Part shown: positions 7,764-14,816 of the stretch, piece after piece
Layout: each line of letters opens with the position of its first letter
How positions within the stretch are numbered: position 1 is the first letter of the stretch
Origin: Limnochordia bacterium
Lineage (GTDB): Bacteria > Bacillota > Limnochordia > Darwinibacteriales > DTU012
NCBI GenBank assembly: GCA_007116995.1
Contig: SKHL01000314.1
Span: 1-15,766, forward strand
DNA length: 15,766 nt
Direction: 5' to 3'
Notes under the pieces: generated by a model
Seen by the model: the letters and a program-made list of their open reading frames with translations, nothing else
Told to the model about the DNA's origin: nothing
The model's database searches: none
Program-made: the position numbers and the translations under genes

Positions 7764-8753
7764 CTATGGGACCTGTAAGGCCTGCCCACTTCGAATAAGA
7801 TTCGGATCCCGTAGCCCATTTATTTCAACAATGGTGTTGATACTACAGTCATATAGCTGAGCTATATCCCATAGAGTCTCTCCTGCTTCAACCACATGAA
7901 CTCCATCTTCACTTGGGGAGGCGATAGCAGGCATTCCTTCGTCCTTCAGGACTTGGTAGTTCGCAAAGGCATAGTCTAACACACGGATAGCATCATTCCA
8001 ACGTTGATTACTAGTCTGAGCCCCTAACAGCACCAAAATCAAGGTGGTATTTCCTTGCTGGGTCGATGCAGCTAAACAATAGCCAGCCCGAGATGTGTAT
8101 CCGGTTTTCACTCCTGTCGCTCCGTTATAGCGCCACAAAAACGAGTTAATATTCCATAAATCTCGCATTTCATCGCCCCAACGAACTTTGACATAGTTTC
8201 CTCTAGCCATTTGCGCAAAGGAGGGGTTTTGTAACACAACTCTCGTCAGAAGGGCTAGATCGTAAGCAGTGGAATAATGCTTGGCTTCATCTAACCCGTG
8301 GGGATTGGCAAAACGACTATTGGTCATCCCAACACTTTGAGCTTTTGCATTCATTAACCGAGCAAACCCTTCCACAGAGCCACCTACATGCTCTGCTAAA
8401 GCTACAGCTGCATCGTTACCCGATCGATAAAACATCCCTAATAGCATATTCTGGACAGATACCCGCTCATCGGGTAGCAACCCCACGCTAGACCCAGTCA
8501 TTCTCGAAGCCTGCCGACTAACCGTGACCAGTTCCTGTCCACCTGAATTTTTCAATACCAACAGAGCCGACAGCATCTTCGTGAGCGATGCAGGGCTTCT
8601 CCGATCGTGAACATTCTTTGCCCACAACACCCGTCCTGTCTCTCCATCCACTACGATGGCCGCCCTTGACTGAATAACAGGCTGACTGCTACTTTGTTGT
8701 GCACTAATAGGAACACTAAGACAAAGCAATAGGAAAATCATTAGTTTAAGCAA
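7764..8753 (-). CDS. Secreted D-alanyl-D-alanine carboxypeptidase (peptidase S11, DacF-like) with C-terminal LysM domain
   Basis: This enzyme trims the terminal D-Ala from peptidoglycan pentapeptides outside the membrane. The 329-aa protein starts with a short signal peptide (K3, hydrophobic 4-16, likely cleavage after I-S-A at 18; C11 is not in a lipobox). The S11 catalytic domain shows all three penicillin-binding-protein motifs: S56-x-x-K59 (S-L-T-K), S111-G-N113 and K216-T-G218. Residues 285-329 (V-H-V-V-E-A-G-E-T-L-W-D-I-A to the end) form one LysM repeat, a glycan-binding module. Classical DacF/PBP5 proteins end with a beta-rich PBP5_C domain and an amphipathic anchor; both seem absent. 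The start is TTG at 8751-8753: it has GGGGTGAG 5 nt upstream, and an in-frame TGA lies three codons upstream, so no longer form exists. It is flanked by 168 bp (after hisIE) and 154 bp (to pcrA) gaps, so it may be its own transcription unit. The catalytic call is firm; equivalence to Bacillus DacF (a sporulation protein) is not shown. Confidence 0.92.
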   Translation of the reverse strand: MLKLMIFLLLCLSVPISAQQSSSQPVIQSRAAIVVDGETGRVLWAKNVHDRRSPASLTKMLSALLVLKNSGGQELVTVSRQASRMTGSSVGLLPDERVSVQNMLLGMFYRSGNDAAVALAEHVGGSVEGFARLMNAKAQSVGMTNSRFANPHGLDEAKHYSTAYDLALLTRVVLQNPSFAQMARGNYVKVRWGDEMRDLWNINSFLWRYNGATGVKTGYTSRAGYCLAASTQQGNTTLILVLLGAQTSNQRWNDAIRVLDYAFANYQVLKDEGMPAIASPSEDGVHVVEAGETLWDIAQLYDCSINTIVEINGLRDPNLIRSGQALQVP

Positions 8754-8893
8754 TAAAACTCACCCCATATCTCAGAAGCAAACTGTGTATAGTTGCTTCC
8801 GAAAAAGTCAATTTCTGTACAGCTCTCCAGAAATCTATCCAATCACAGCCTAGAAATAACACTCTAGTATATGTAGATAGGGTGAGTTTCTTG
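8751..8893 (-). promoter_or_regulatory. Possible structured 5' leader sequestering the dacF-like gene's SD and start
   Basis: On the transcribed strand, AAACTCACCC (8889-8880) is an exact reverse complement of GGGTGAGTTT (8765-8756), which contains most of the SD of the downstream gene. With G-U pairs and one bulged A, the pairing extends to 8877-8893 against 8751-8768 and covers the TTG start. The enclosed 108 nt contain three local inverted repeats: 8850-8867 (5 bp, 8-nt loop), 8811-8834 (7 bp, 10-nt loop) and 8775-8799 (7 bp, or 9 bp with a bulge). The layout resembles a multi-branched regulatory leader. I do not recognise a known riboswitch class, and no U-rich terminator is present, so control would act on translation. 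This is inference from base pairing only, and it requires transcription to start upstream of 8893 or to read through from hisIE. Confidence 0.35.
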
Positions 8894-8921
8894 TCTACTC
8901 AATGAGGCCAAATTCGGCCAT

Positions 8922-9554
8922 TTATCGTCTAGATTTTAATTCTTCCCATATTTGCTTAGGCTTGGCCCCTTTTTCAACTAATAACACCATCAAATGATAA
9001 AGCAAGTCGCTTACTTCATAGATCAATTCGTCTTGATCCTCGTTTTTCGCAGCAATAATCACTTCTGCGTTTTCCTCGCCTACTTTTTTTAAGATCTTGT
9101 CTAACCCTTTATCCAGTAGATAATTGGTGTAGGATCCTTCTTTAGGATGCTCCTTGCGATCCACAATAACATTATAAACATCCTCTAGGATCTTGGGACC
9201 GTAGACAACTTGAGGATCAAAAGTAGTATCTGCTGCTGCTTCATCACCATCTAACGGATAGTGGAAGCACGATGGATGACCCTCGTGACAAGCTCCGGGA
9301 CCTATCTGTTCAACGGTGATAAGTAATGTATCGTAATCACAATCAGCAACAATCTTTACAACTCGTTGAACGTGACCCGAGCTTTCTCCCTTCTGCCATA
9401 ATTGTTGACGACTACGGCTATAAAACCAGGTGAGCCCGGTTTCTTTGGTCTTTTGCAACGACTCTTCATTCATGTACGCGAGCATCAAAACCTGACCCTG
9501 GCCATCTTGAATAATAGCGGGAATCAATTCATCCCTATTAAACTTAAGTTGCAC
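8922..9554 (-). CDS. hisIE: Bifunctional phosphoribosyl-AMP cyclohydrolase / phosphoribosyl-ATP pyrophosphohydrolase
   Basis: HisIE performs histidine steps 2 and 3: the C-terminal domain splits PR-ATP to PR-AMP plus PPi, and the N-terminal domain opens the adenine ring of PR-AMP. The 210-aa fusion is standard. The cyclohydrolase half (about 1-105) carries the metal-site D71-C-D73-x-D75 and zinc cysteines C72, C89 and C96, with G-E-S-S-G-H and G-x-A-C-H-E-G-H-x-S-C-F motifs. The pyrophosphohydrolase half (about 118-210) is an all-helical MazG-like fold with K-V-G-E-E-N-A-E (157-164) and E180-V-S-D183-L-L-Y-H. The start is GTG at 9552-9554, immediately after the hisF TAG; GGAGGT lies 7 nt upstream. 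It is the last gene of the his cluster; a weak GGCC hairpin (8906-8919) without a U-tract follows the stop. Confidence 0.97.
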   Translation of the reverse strand: MQLKFNRDELIPAIIQDGQGQVLMLAYMNEESLQKTKETGLTWFYSRSRQQLWQKGESSGHVQRVVKIVADCDYDTLLITVEQIGPGACHEGHPSCFHYPLDGDEAAADTTFDPQVVYGPKILEDVYNVIVDRKEHPKEGSYTNYLLDKGLDKILKKVGEENAEVIIAAKNEDQDELIYEVSDLLYHLMVLLVEKGAKPKQIWEELKSRR

Positions 9555-10337
9555 CTATTCCACCTCCCTAGCAATTCCAGGACGGATGGGAATGTTACAT
9601 GATAGTAGATACTCTTTCACCTGACTTACGCTGAGTTCCTTAAAGTGGAATAGAGAAGCGGCTAATACTGCATCGGCCTTACCAATGATTAAGGCATCGC
9701 GAAAGTGTTCTAGATTTCCTGCGCCACCACTAGCTATTACAGGGATATTTACCGCATCAGAAACAGCTGCCGTTACTGAATTATCATAGCCATCCCTTGT
9801 GCCATCTGCATCCATGCTAGTTAATAAAATCTCGCCAGCACCTAGTTTCTCCACCTGAGCAGCCCATTCCAGCACATCCAAGTCAGTTGCTTGACTCCCG
9901 CCATGTGTCACAACCTGCCAACGCTGCTGACCTGGTACCTTCCGAGCATCAATAGCAACAACGATACATTGACTACCAAAGTTTTCAGCTCCTTGCGCAA
10001 TCAATTCAGGTCGTTGCACAGCTGCCGTATTAATAGAGATCTTATCCGCGCCAGCTTTCACAATCTCACGAATGTCTTCTACTGTTCGAATTCCTCCACC
10101 AACGGTAAAGGGGATGAACACCTCTTCGGCGGTGCGTCGCACCATATCCAAAAGGGTTCCCCGCCCTTCTTGGGATGCTGATATATCTAAAAAGACGACC
10201 TCGTCAGCACCAGACCGATCATACATGGCTGCTAACTCCACTGGATCCCCAGCATCTCGAAACTCGACAAACTTGGTTCCTTTAACTACTCGGCCATCTT
10301 TCACGTCTAAACAAGGTATAATTCGCTTTGCTAACAT
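9555..10337 (-). CDS. hisF: Imidazole glycerol phosphate synthase, cyclase subunit
   Basis: HisF is a (beta/alpha)8 barrel that uses ammonia from HisH to convert PRFAR into imidazole glycerol phosphate and AICAR. The 260-aa length is usual. Both catalytic aspartates are present: D11 (in I-I-P-C-L-D-V) and D130 (in I-V-V-A-I-D). Phosphate-binding loops T-V-G-G-G-I-R (78-84) and A-S-G-G-A-G (about 202-207) are intact. HisF-specific motifs (C9, F-L-D-I-S-A-S, S-I-N-T-A-A) distinguish it from HisA, so it is not a misnamed HisA. Its ATG overlaps the hisH stop by one base (TAATG), a strong sign of translational coupling, and matches the 1:1 HisH-HisF complex. The gene that usually lies here, hisA, is absent. 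Confidence 0.98.
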   Translation of the reverse strand: MLAKRIIPCLDVKDGRVVKGTKFVEFRDAGDPVELAAMYDRSGADEVVFLDISASQEGRGTLLDMVRRTAEEVFIPFTVGGGIRTVEDIREIVKAGADKISINTAAVQRPELIAQGAENFGSQCIVVAIDARKVPGQQRWQVVTHGGSQATDLDVLEWAAQVEKLGAGEILLTSMDADGTRDGYDNSVTAAVSDAVNIPVIASGGAGNLEHFRDALIIGKADAVLAASLFHFKELSVSQVKEYLLSCNIPIRPGIAREVE

Positions 10338-10966
10338 TATCCCAGTCTCCTCTCACTTACGATCTCTCCAAAATTCTTTAGGATTTTCAAACCCAAAGTA
10401 CTGCTTTTTTCTGGATGAAACTGAATGGCATACACATTATCCACGGCCACACTACTAACAAACTCCATCCCATAATCGGTAGTGGTTAAAACCACCTCAG
10501 GCTGATAGGGTTTCACGTAATACGAATGGACGAAATAGACATACCCATCTTTAGGTATCTCTTTAAGTAAAACACTGTCCTTCTTGACCACGATCTGGTT
10601 CCAGCCAATTTGGGGTACCTTCAGATCGGCAGGAAAACGATGCACAACACCAGGAATAATATCAAGTCCCTTTTCACTTAGGTTACCAAAACTTTCCTCG
10701 CTCCGAGAAAATAGCAATTGTAAACCTAAGCATATACCCAGAAATGGTTTTCCTCCACCGACTTCCTCTACAATCTTCTTAGCTATTCCAAGCTTGTGTA
10801 GATTTTCCATGGCTCGTCCAAAGGCCCCCACGCCAGGTAAGACAAGCCCTGAAAACCCACACAGCTCTTGCGAGTCCCTGGTAAGGGTGGCTGGATTGCC
10901 GGCCGCTTCAAAGGCCTTTTGTACACTGCGTAGATTCCCCATCCCATAGTCAATGATTCCGATCAC
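10337..10966 (-). CDS. hisH: Imidazole glycerol phosphate synthase, glutamine amidotransferase subunit
   Basis: HisH is the class I glutaminase that supplies ammonia through the HisF barrel. The 209-aa protein starts I-G-I-I-D-Y-G-M-G-N-L-R-S-V, the family signature. The catalytic triad is visible: nucleophile C79 in G-I-C-L-G-L-Q, and H184 and E186 in Q-F-H-P-E-K-S. The P-G-V-G-A-F oxyanion-side loop is at about 44-49, and Y-F-V-H-S-Y-Y is conserved. The start is GTG (10964-10966), sharing one base with the hisB TAG stop (TAGTG). An AAGGA-like SD lies about 10 nt upstream, and reinitiation from hisB is likely. The stop overlaps the hisF ATG by one base. Confidence 0.97.
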   Translation of the reverse strand: MIGIIDYGMGNLRSVQKAFEAAGNPATLTRDSQELCGFSGLVLPGVGAFGRAMENLHKLGIAKKIVEEVGGGKPFLGICLGLQLLFSRSEESFGNLSEKGLDIIPGVVHRFPADLKVPQIGWNQIVVKKDSVLLKEIPKDGYVYFVHSYYVKPYQPEVVLTTTDYGMEFVSSVAVDNVYAIQFHPEKSSTLGLKILKNFGEIVSERRLG

Positions 10967-11583
10967 TATGATTCGTTCCTTCCTAAATCAAGACTACCTT
11001 TTGTGGAAAGTGCTCCCTTGATTGTCTTATTTTCTGTACTTGCTTGCCTTAAAGCCTGAGCTACCGCCCTAAACGCTGCTTCAATAATGTGATGACTGTT
11101 ATCTCCACAAATCTGGCGCAAATGTAGGGTAATCCCGGCGTTGACGGTCAATGCTCGAAAAAAATCCAACGTCAAATAGCTGTCAAACTGACCCACTTGC
11201 GTTTGAGGGAAGTTCATGTCTGCCTGTAAATATGGCCGCCCAGAAATATCCACTGCAGCATGAACTAGAGCCTCCTCCATGGGCACAAAAGCACTCCCAA
11301 ATCGGGAGATTCCTTGTCCGCTACCGATCCCTTGTGCAAAGGCTTGCCCTAGACAAATTCCCACATCCTCTACCGTATGGTGGCCATCAACATCTAAATC
11401 CCCTTGGCAGGCAAGAGTTATATCAAACTGGCCATGCTTGGCTAAAGCTGTGATCATATGATCAAAAAAACCAATTCCAGAGTTTACATCCGAGTTCCCA
11501 TCTCCATCTAATACCCAGCAGATTTCAATATCTGTCTCTTTGGTATTCCTATTCACCCTACCTTGCCGAATTCGCTCATTCAC
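10966..11583 (-). CDS. hisB: Imidazoleglycerol-phosphate dehydratase
   Basis: HisB dehydrates imidazole glycerol phosphate to imidazole acetol phosphate using two Mn2+ ions in a 24-mer. The 205-aa protein is monofunctional: it has no N-terminal HAD-type histidinol-phosphatase domain as in enterobacteria. Conserved metal-binding segments are present: G-F-F-D-H-M (38-43), D-G-H-H-T-V-E-D (66-73) and N-S-H-H-I-I-E-A-A-F (162-171), the last two repeating the H-H-x-x-E theme of the duplicated half-domains. The start is GTG at 11581-11583, overlapping the hisD TGA by 4 nt (GTGA); AGGTGA lies 6 nt upstream. hisC, which often precedes hisB, is absent. The final histidinol-phosphate phosphatase must also be encoded elsewhere. 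Confidence 0.97.
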   Translation of the reverse strand: MNERIRQGRVNRNTKETDIEICWVLDGDGNSDVNSGIGFFDHMITALAKHGQFDITLACQGDLDVDGHHTVEDVGICLGQAFAQGIGSGQGISRFGSAFVPMEEALVHAAVDISGRPYLQADMNFPQTQVGQFDSYLTLDFFRALTVNAGITLHLRQICGDNSHHIIEAAFRAVAQALRQASTENKTIKGALSTKGSLDLGRNES

Positions 11584-12959
11584 TCTTCTTCACCTACTTT
11601 TTCTCGGTCTCCTTGTAAATCCTGCAGTCGAATACGAATGGCATTACTGTGAGCAGCTAACCCTTCCCGATCTCCAATAGTGACAGCATGGGGACCATCC
11701 TGCTGTAAGCCTTTTTCCGTATAATAGATGATACTCGTCCGTTTTACAAAATCATTGGTTGTTAGAGGCGAAGAAAACCGTGCTGTCCCATTTGTGGGTA
11801 AAATATGGTTTGGACCAGCCACATAGTCCCCAATAGGCTCAGCTGAATATTTGCCCATGAATATCGCACCTGCTTGATTAATCTTACCCAACAGAGACCA
11901 GGGTTCCTTAACCATAAGTTCCAAATGCTCTGGAGCGAAGATATTAACAAGTTCACAAGCTTCCTCCATATCCCTTGCTACCACTAATAAGCCCCAGCGC
12001 TCTAAAGACTCCTGTGCGATAGACGCGGTGCTCAGTACGGCTAGTTGCTTTTTGAGTTCCTCCTGCACAGCTTGGGCTAACTCTTCGCTAGTCGTTATTA
12101 ACGCAGAAGCTGCTTCCCAATCATGCTCAGCCTGGGATAACAAATCGGCAGCTACATAGTGTGCGGGTGCCGTCTCATCGCCTAAGACTAGGATTTCGCT
12201 GGGTCCGGCCAAAGACTCAATACCGACCCGCCCATATACCAGTTTCTTCGCTAGCGTAACGAAGATATTCCCCGGGCCCACAATTTTATCTACCTTGGGG
12301 ACGGTTTCCGTACCATAGGCTAGGGCACCAATAGCTTGCGCTCCACCAGCTTTAATTACACCCGTAACCTGACATGCTTGGGCGGCCACCAACAAATGTG
12401 GATCCATTACCCCATCACGCAAGGGAGTCGCCATCCATACTTCGTTAACACCTGCCACACGTGGAGGTATGGCACTCATCACGACAGTGGATACTAAGGG
12501 AGCATTCCCTCCAGGCACATAGATCCCGACCCGTTCCATAGGAATCACTTTTTGTCCGAGAATGACCCCGTTTTCCTCAGTGGAAAACCAACTATTCTCG
12601 CGTTGCCTTTCATGAAACCGGCGCACATTATCAATGGCAACTTGCAATGCCACTTTAAATTCAGCACTAACCACCTTCTGGGCACTAGCAAATTCCTCTT
12701 CTGAGACTAGGATCTGATCAGCTGCTAATCGTTGCCCATCAATTTTGTCTATATATGTGAGTAAACCCTGATCACCCTGGGTTTTAACGTCCTCCAAAAT
12801 CTGGGTTACTGCTTGGGTCGGGGTAAGGGGCGACCCAAATATCTGCTCAGTACGAGCTAGCACTCCTTGGCTGACCTCCACCTCATCTACATGGGGGCGA
12901 GTTAGCAGTCCTTTCACTTCGTCAAGCGACGTGCACTCCCTCGTTCTAATAATTCGCAT
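11580..12959 (-). CDS. hisD: Histidinol dehydrogenase
   Basis: HisD carries out the last two oxidations of the pathway, L-histidinol to L-histidine with two NAD+. The 459-aa length is about 25-30 residues above the most common size because of an N-terminal extension (1 to about 30); similar extensions occur in some clostridial and chloroflexal proteins as I recall them. Motifs: G-I-Y-V-P-G-G (145-151), G-A-Q-A-I-G-A-L-A-Y-G (206-216), K-I-V-G-P-G-N (225-231), A-G-P-S-E (251-255). Zinc and catalytic residues are in place by motif: Q276, H279, E344-H345 (A-P-E-H-L-E), D378 and H437. The ATG at 12957-12959 follows the hisG TAG with no gap and is preceded by AAGGGGTG. The gene overlaps hisB by 4 nt. 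Confidence 0.97.
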   Translation of the reverse strand: MRIIRTRECTSLDEVKGLLTRPHVDEVEVSQGVLARTEQIFGSPLTPTQAVTQILEDVKTQGDQGLLTYIDKIDGQRLAADQILVSEEEFASAQKVVSAEFKVALQVAIDNVRRFHERQRENSWFSTEENGVILGQKVIPMERVGIYVPGGNAPLVSTVVMSAIPPRVAGVNEVWMATPLRDGVMDPHLLVAAQACQVTGVIKAGGAQAIGALAYGTETVPKVDKIVGPGNIFVTLAKKLVYGRVGIESLAGPSEILVLGDETAPAHYVAADLLSQAEHDWEAASALITTSEELAQAVQEELKKQLAVLSTASIAQESLERWGLLVVARDMEEACELVNIFAPEHLELMVKEPWSLLGKINQAGAIFMGKYSAEPIGDYVAGPNHILPTNGTARFSSPLTTNDFVKRTSIIYYTEKGLQQDGPHAVTIGDREGLAAHSNAIRIRLQDLQGDREKVGEEE

Positions 12960-13589
12960 CTACAACACCCCTTCTATGGCATTAACCAGATTCGTAATCT
13001 CTTGCCGCTTCACCTTTAAACTCACCCGATTGGCCACCAATCGGGACGTACTCTCCATAATGCTATCAATCACCACTAATCCATTCTCTACTAGCGTACG
13101 ACCTGTTTCAGTAATATCTACGATAGCTTCACTGAGACCAATCAGTGGACCGAGTTCAATGGACCCATGTAACGGGATCACTTCCACTTGAATTCCTTTT
13201 CGATTAAAGAACTCCGTGGCGATTCCTGGATATTTGCTCGCGACACGGCTATTAAAATCTAGCTCTGACACATCGGTAATCCCTAAAGACTGAGGCACAG
13301 CCACAATCATGGTGCAACGACCATAGTCTAAATCTAATAATTCTGCCACATTCTTATCTGCTTCCGCTAGCGTATCCTTACCAACTACCCCCAAATCTGC
13401 TGCGCCATACTCCACATAAGTAGGCACATCGGCTGGTTTTGCTAAAATAAAGCGCAAGCCGGCCTGGGAAGATTCCACTACCAGCTTGCGTGTTTCCTCT
13501 TGTAACACATCACAAGGATACTGCGCCTTTTCTAAAATTTCAGCGAAGGAATCCAACAACCGTCCCTTAGACACTGCAATACTTAACAT
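12960..13589 (-). CDS. hisG: ATP phosphoribosyltransferase, short-form catalytic subunit
   Basis: HisG catalyses the committed step, joining ATP and PRPP to PR-ATP. At about 209 aa this is the short form without the C-terminal ACT-like regulatory domain; short HisG works as a hetero-octamer with HisZ, encoded directly upstream. The N-terminal S-K-G-R-L motif and the PRPP-binding D-I-T-E-T-G-R-T-L segment (about 158-166) are intact. Two in-frame ATGs exist: 13593-13595 sits only 2 nt from AGGAGG, while 13587-13589 has 8-nt spacing and gives the usual M-L-x-I-A-V-S-K-G-R-L start. I use the second; the longer form would add M-A. It lies 26 nt after hisZ and is adjacent to hisD. Feedback inhibition by histidine would depend on HisZ. 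Confidence 0.97.
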   Translation of the reverse strand: MLSIAVSKGRLLDSFAEILEKAQYPCDVLQEETRKLVVESSQAGLRFILAKPADVPTYVEYGAADLGVVGKDTLAEADKNVAELLDLDYGRCTMIVAVPQSLGITDVSELDFNSRVASKYPGIATEFFNRKGIQVEVIPLHGSIELGPLIGLSEAIVDITETGRTLVENGLVVIDSIMESTSRLVANRVSLKVKRQEITNLVNAIEGVL

Positions 13590-13595
13590 GGCCAT

Positions 13596-13603
13596 CCCCT
13601 CCT
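13596..13603 (-). promoter_or_regulatory. Shine-Dalgarno site deciding the hisG start
   Basis: AGGAGGGG runs directly into ATGGCCATG. Spacing is too short for the first ATG and good (8 nt from AGGAGG) for the second. Confidence 0.7.
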
Positions 13604-13615
13604 AACCTGAAATAA

Positions 13616-14803
13616 CTATTCCTGACGATAAACCGTTTTCTCATCAGTATCTTCAACCAAGATAACAAAGGAAATCCCTTTTGCCTTCGCATACACCACA
13701 GCTTCGTCAACGCCAAGACCTTGCACATCCACCTCAACTCGATGACCCTGCTGGCGTAAGGTTTGGGCATGAGCTAACGCGTTAGGCCAATGCCGGGGCA
13801 ATACCAAGTAGGTCTCCCCCTGGTCTGCAGGCCTTAGTCCCTGTCGTTCAAGCACTAGCATTAAACGCTCTAATCCTAAGGCAAATCCTACCGCTGGAAG
13901 TGGTTGCCCAAACTTACTGGATAGATTATCATATCGACCACCGCTACATAGCGTAGACCCAAGGTTTGGGGTATAGCCTTCTAAGATCATCCCTGTATAG
14001 TAGTCCAAGGACTTAACCATACCAAAATCAATATGAATGTGGTCAGTAACGCCATACCCCTCTAAGACCGCATAGATTGACTGTAGATTCTCCACAGCCT
14101 GTTTCGCTCGGTCATTGTGAGTTAGAGCCAAGGCTCGATCAAATACATCCGCCTTGCCCCGTAATTGAGGTAAGTCTAGTAAGATACGCTTAATATCTTG
14201 ATCTATATTAGACTGGGCTAGAATAGCCTTTAACCCCACGAAGTCCTGGTGAATTAAGACCTGCCGCACTTGATTCATGATAGTCGGACAGCCACACTCT
14301 TCCATAATCCCTTGCAGGTATTGTACTTGACCAATATCTACACAAAAATTCTGAACACCCATGGCCTTAAAGGCCTCAACAGCAAGAGCGATGCCTTCCG
14401 CATCCGCTGCAGGCTGTGTACTACCAATAAGCTCCACGCCAGCCTGGAAAAATTCTCGTTGAAAACCTACTTGTACTTCATCATAGCGGAACACATTTGC
14501 TAAATAGGATAAGCGCAGGGGTTTCTCTAGATCCTTTAGGCGGGTGGCTACCATCCGAGCGATAGGCGTTGTTAGATCCGAACGCAGGGCTAATAGCTCC
14601 CCATCTCGGCCTAGAAAACGATAGGTTTGTTCAGTGGTTGTTTCCCCTAAATCCAAGGTATCGTAAAACTCAAATGTGGGAGTGACCACTTCTTGGTACC
14701 CCCAGTGCATAAACACGTCCCGCAATCTGCCCTCAATTTGCTGCTTCCAAATGGCTTCCTCTGGTAAAAAGTCTTTTACTCCCCGGGGGGTCTGCAAACC
14801 CAT
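13616..14803 (-). CDS. hisZ: ATP phosphoribosyltransferase regulatory subunit
   Basis: HisZ is a catalytically dead paralogue of histidyl-tRNA synthetase that binds short HisG and confers activity and histidine feedback control. The 396-aa protein retains class II synthetase-like elements: L-Q-T-P-R-G-V-K-D-F-L-P-E-E-A at the N-terminus, a motif-2-like F-R-Y-D-E-V-Q-V-G-F-Q-R-E-F-F-Q-A-G-V-E, and motif-3-like C-S-G-G-R-Y-D-N-L with G-F-A-L-G-L-E-R. A true HisRS is usually about 420 aa with a full anticodon-binding domain; the placement directly before short hisG settles the assignment. Two in-frame ATGs exist (14807-14809 and 14801-14803). The SD GGAG touches the first and is 6 nt from the second, so I use the second. 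It begins the his cluster, about 120 bp after guaA. Confidence 0.95.
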   Translation of the reverse strand: MGLQTPRGVKDFLPEEAIWKQQIEGRLRDVFMHWGYQEVVTPTFEFYDTLDLGETTTEQTYRFLGRDGELLALRSDLTTPIARMVATRLKDLEKPLRLSYLANVFRYDEVQVGFQREFFQAGVELIGSTQPAADAEGIALAVEAFKAMGVQNFCVDIGQVQYLQGIMEECGCPTIMNQVRQVLIHQDFVGLKAILAQSNIDQDIKRILLDLPQLRGKADVFDRALALTHNDRAKQAVENLQSIYAVLEGYGVTDHIHIDFGMVKSLDYYTGMILEGYTPNLGSTLCSGGRYDNLSSKFGQPLPAVGFALGLERLMLVLERQGLRPADQGETYLVLPRHWPNALAHAQTLRQQGHRVEVDVQGLGVDEAVVYAKAKGISFVILVEDTDEKTVYRQE

Positions 14804-14809
14804 GGCCAT

Positions 14810-14816
14810 CTCCTTT
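14810..14816 (-). promoter_or_regulatory. Shine-Dalgarno site deciding the hisZ start
   Basis: AAAGGAG is immediately followed by ATGGCCATG. The first ATG has zero spacing; the second has 6 nt and is the likely start. The gap 14804-14924 shows no clear terminator for guaA, no strong promoter, and is too short for a T-box leader. Confidence 0.65.

Noticed and set aside
8775..8799. Hairpin before the LysM carboxypeptidase as an intrinsic terminator
   Set aside because: The stem is good but is not followed by a U-run on the transcribed strand (the T-run precedes it), so it is treated as part of a possible leader instead.
8790..8815. TTGACT followed by TATACA as a promoter for the LysM carboxypeptidase
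   Set aside because: The spacing is only about 14 nt, too short for a standard sigma-A promoter, and the -10 overlaps the hairpin.
8906..8919. GGCC...GGCC hairpin right after the hisIE stop
   Set aside because: Only four or five pairs and no U-tract; not supportable as a terminator.
10072..10458. 128-codon plus-strand open frame opposite hisF/hisH
   Set aside because: It is fully antisense to the conserved hisF N-terminus and hisH C-terminus, and its sequence looks like reversed codons of those genes.
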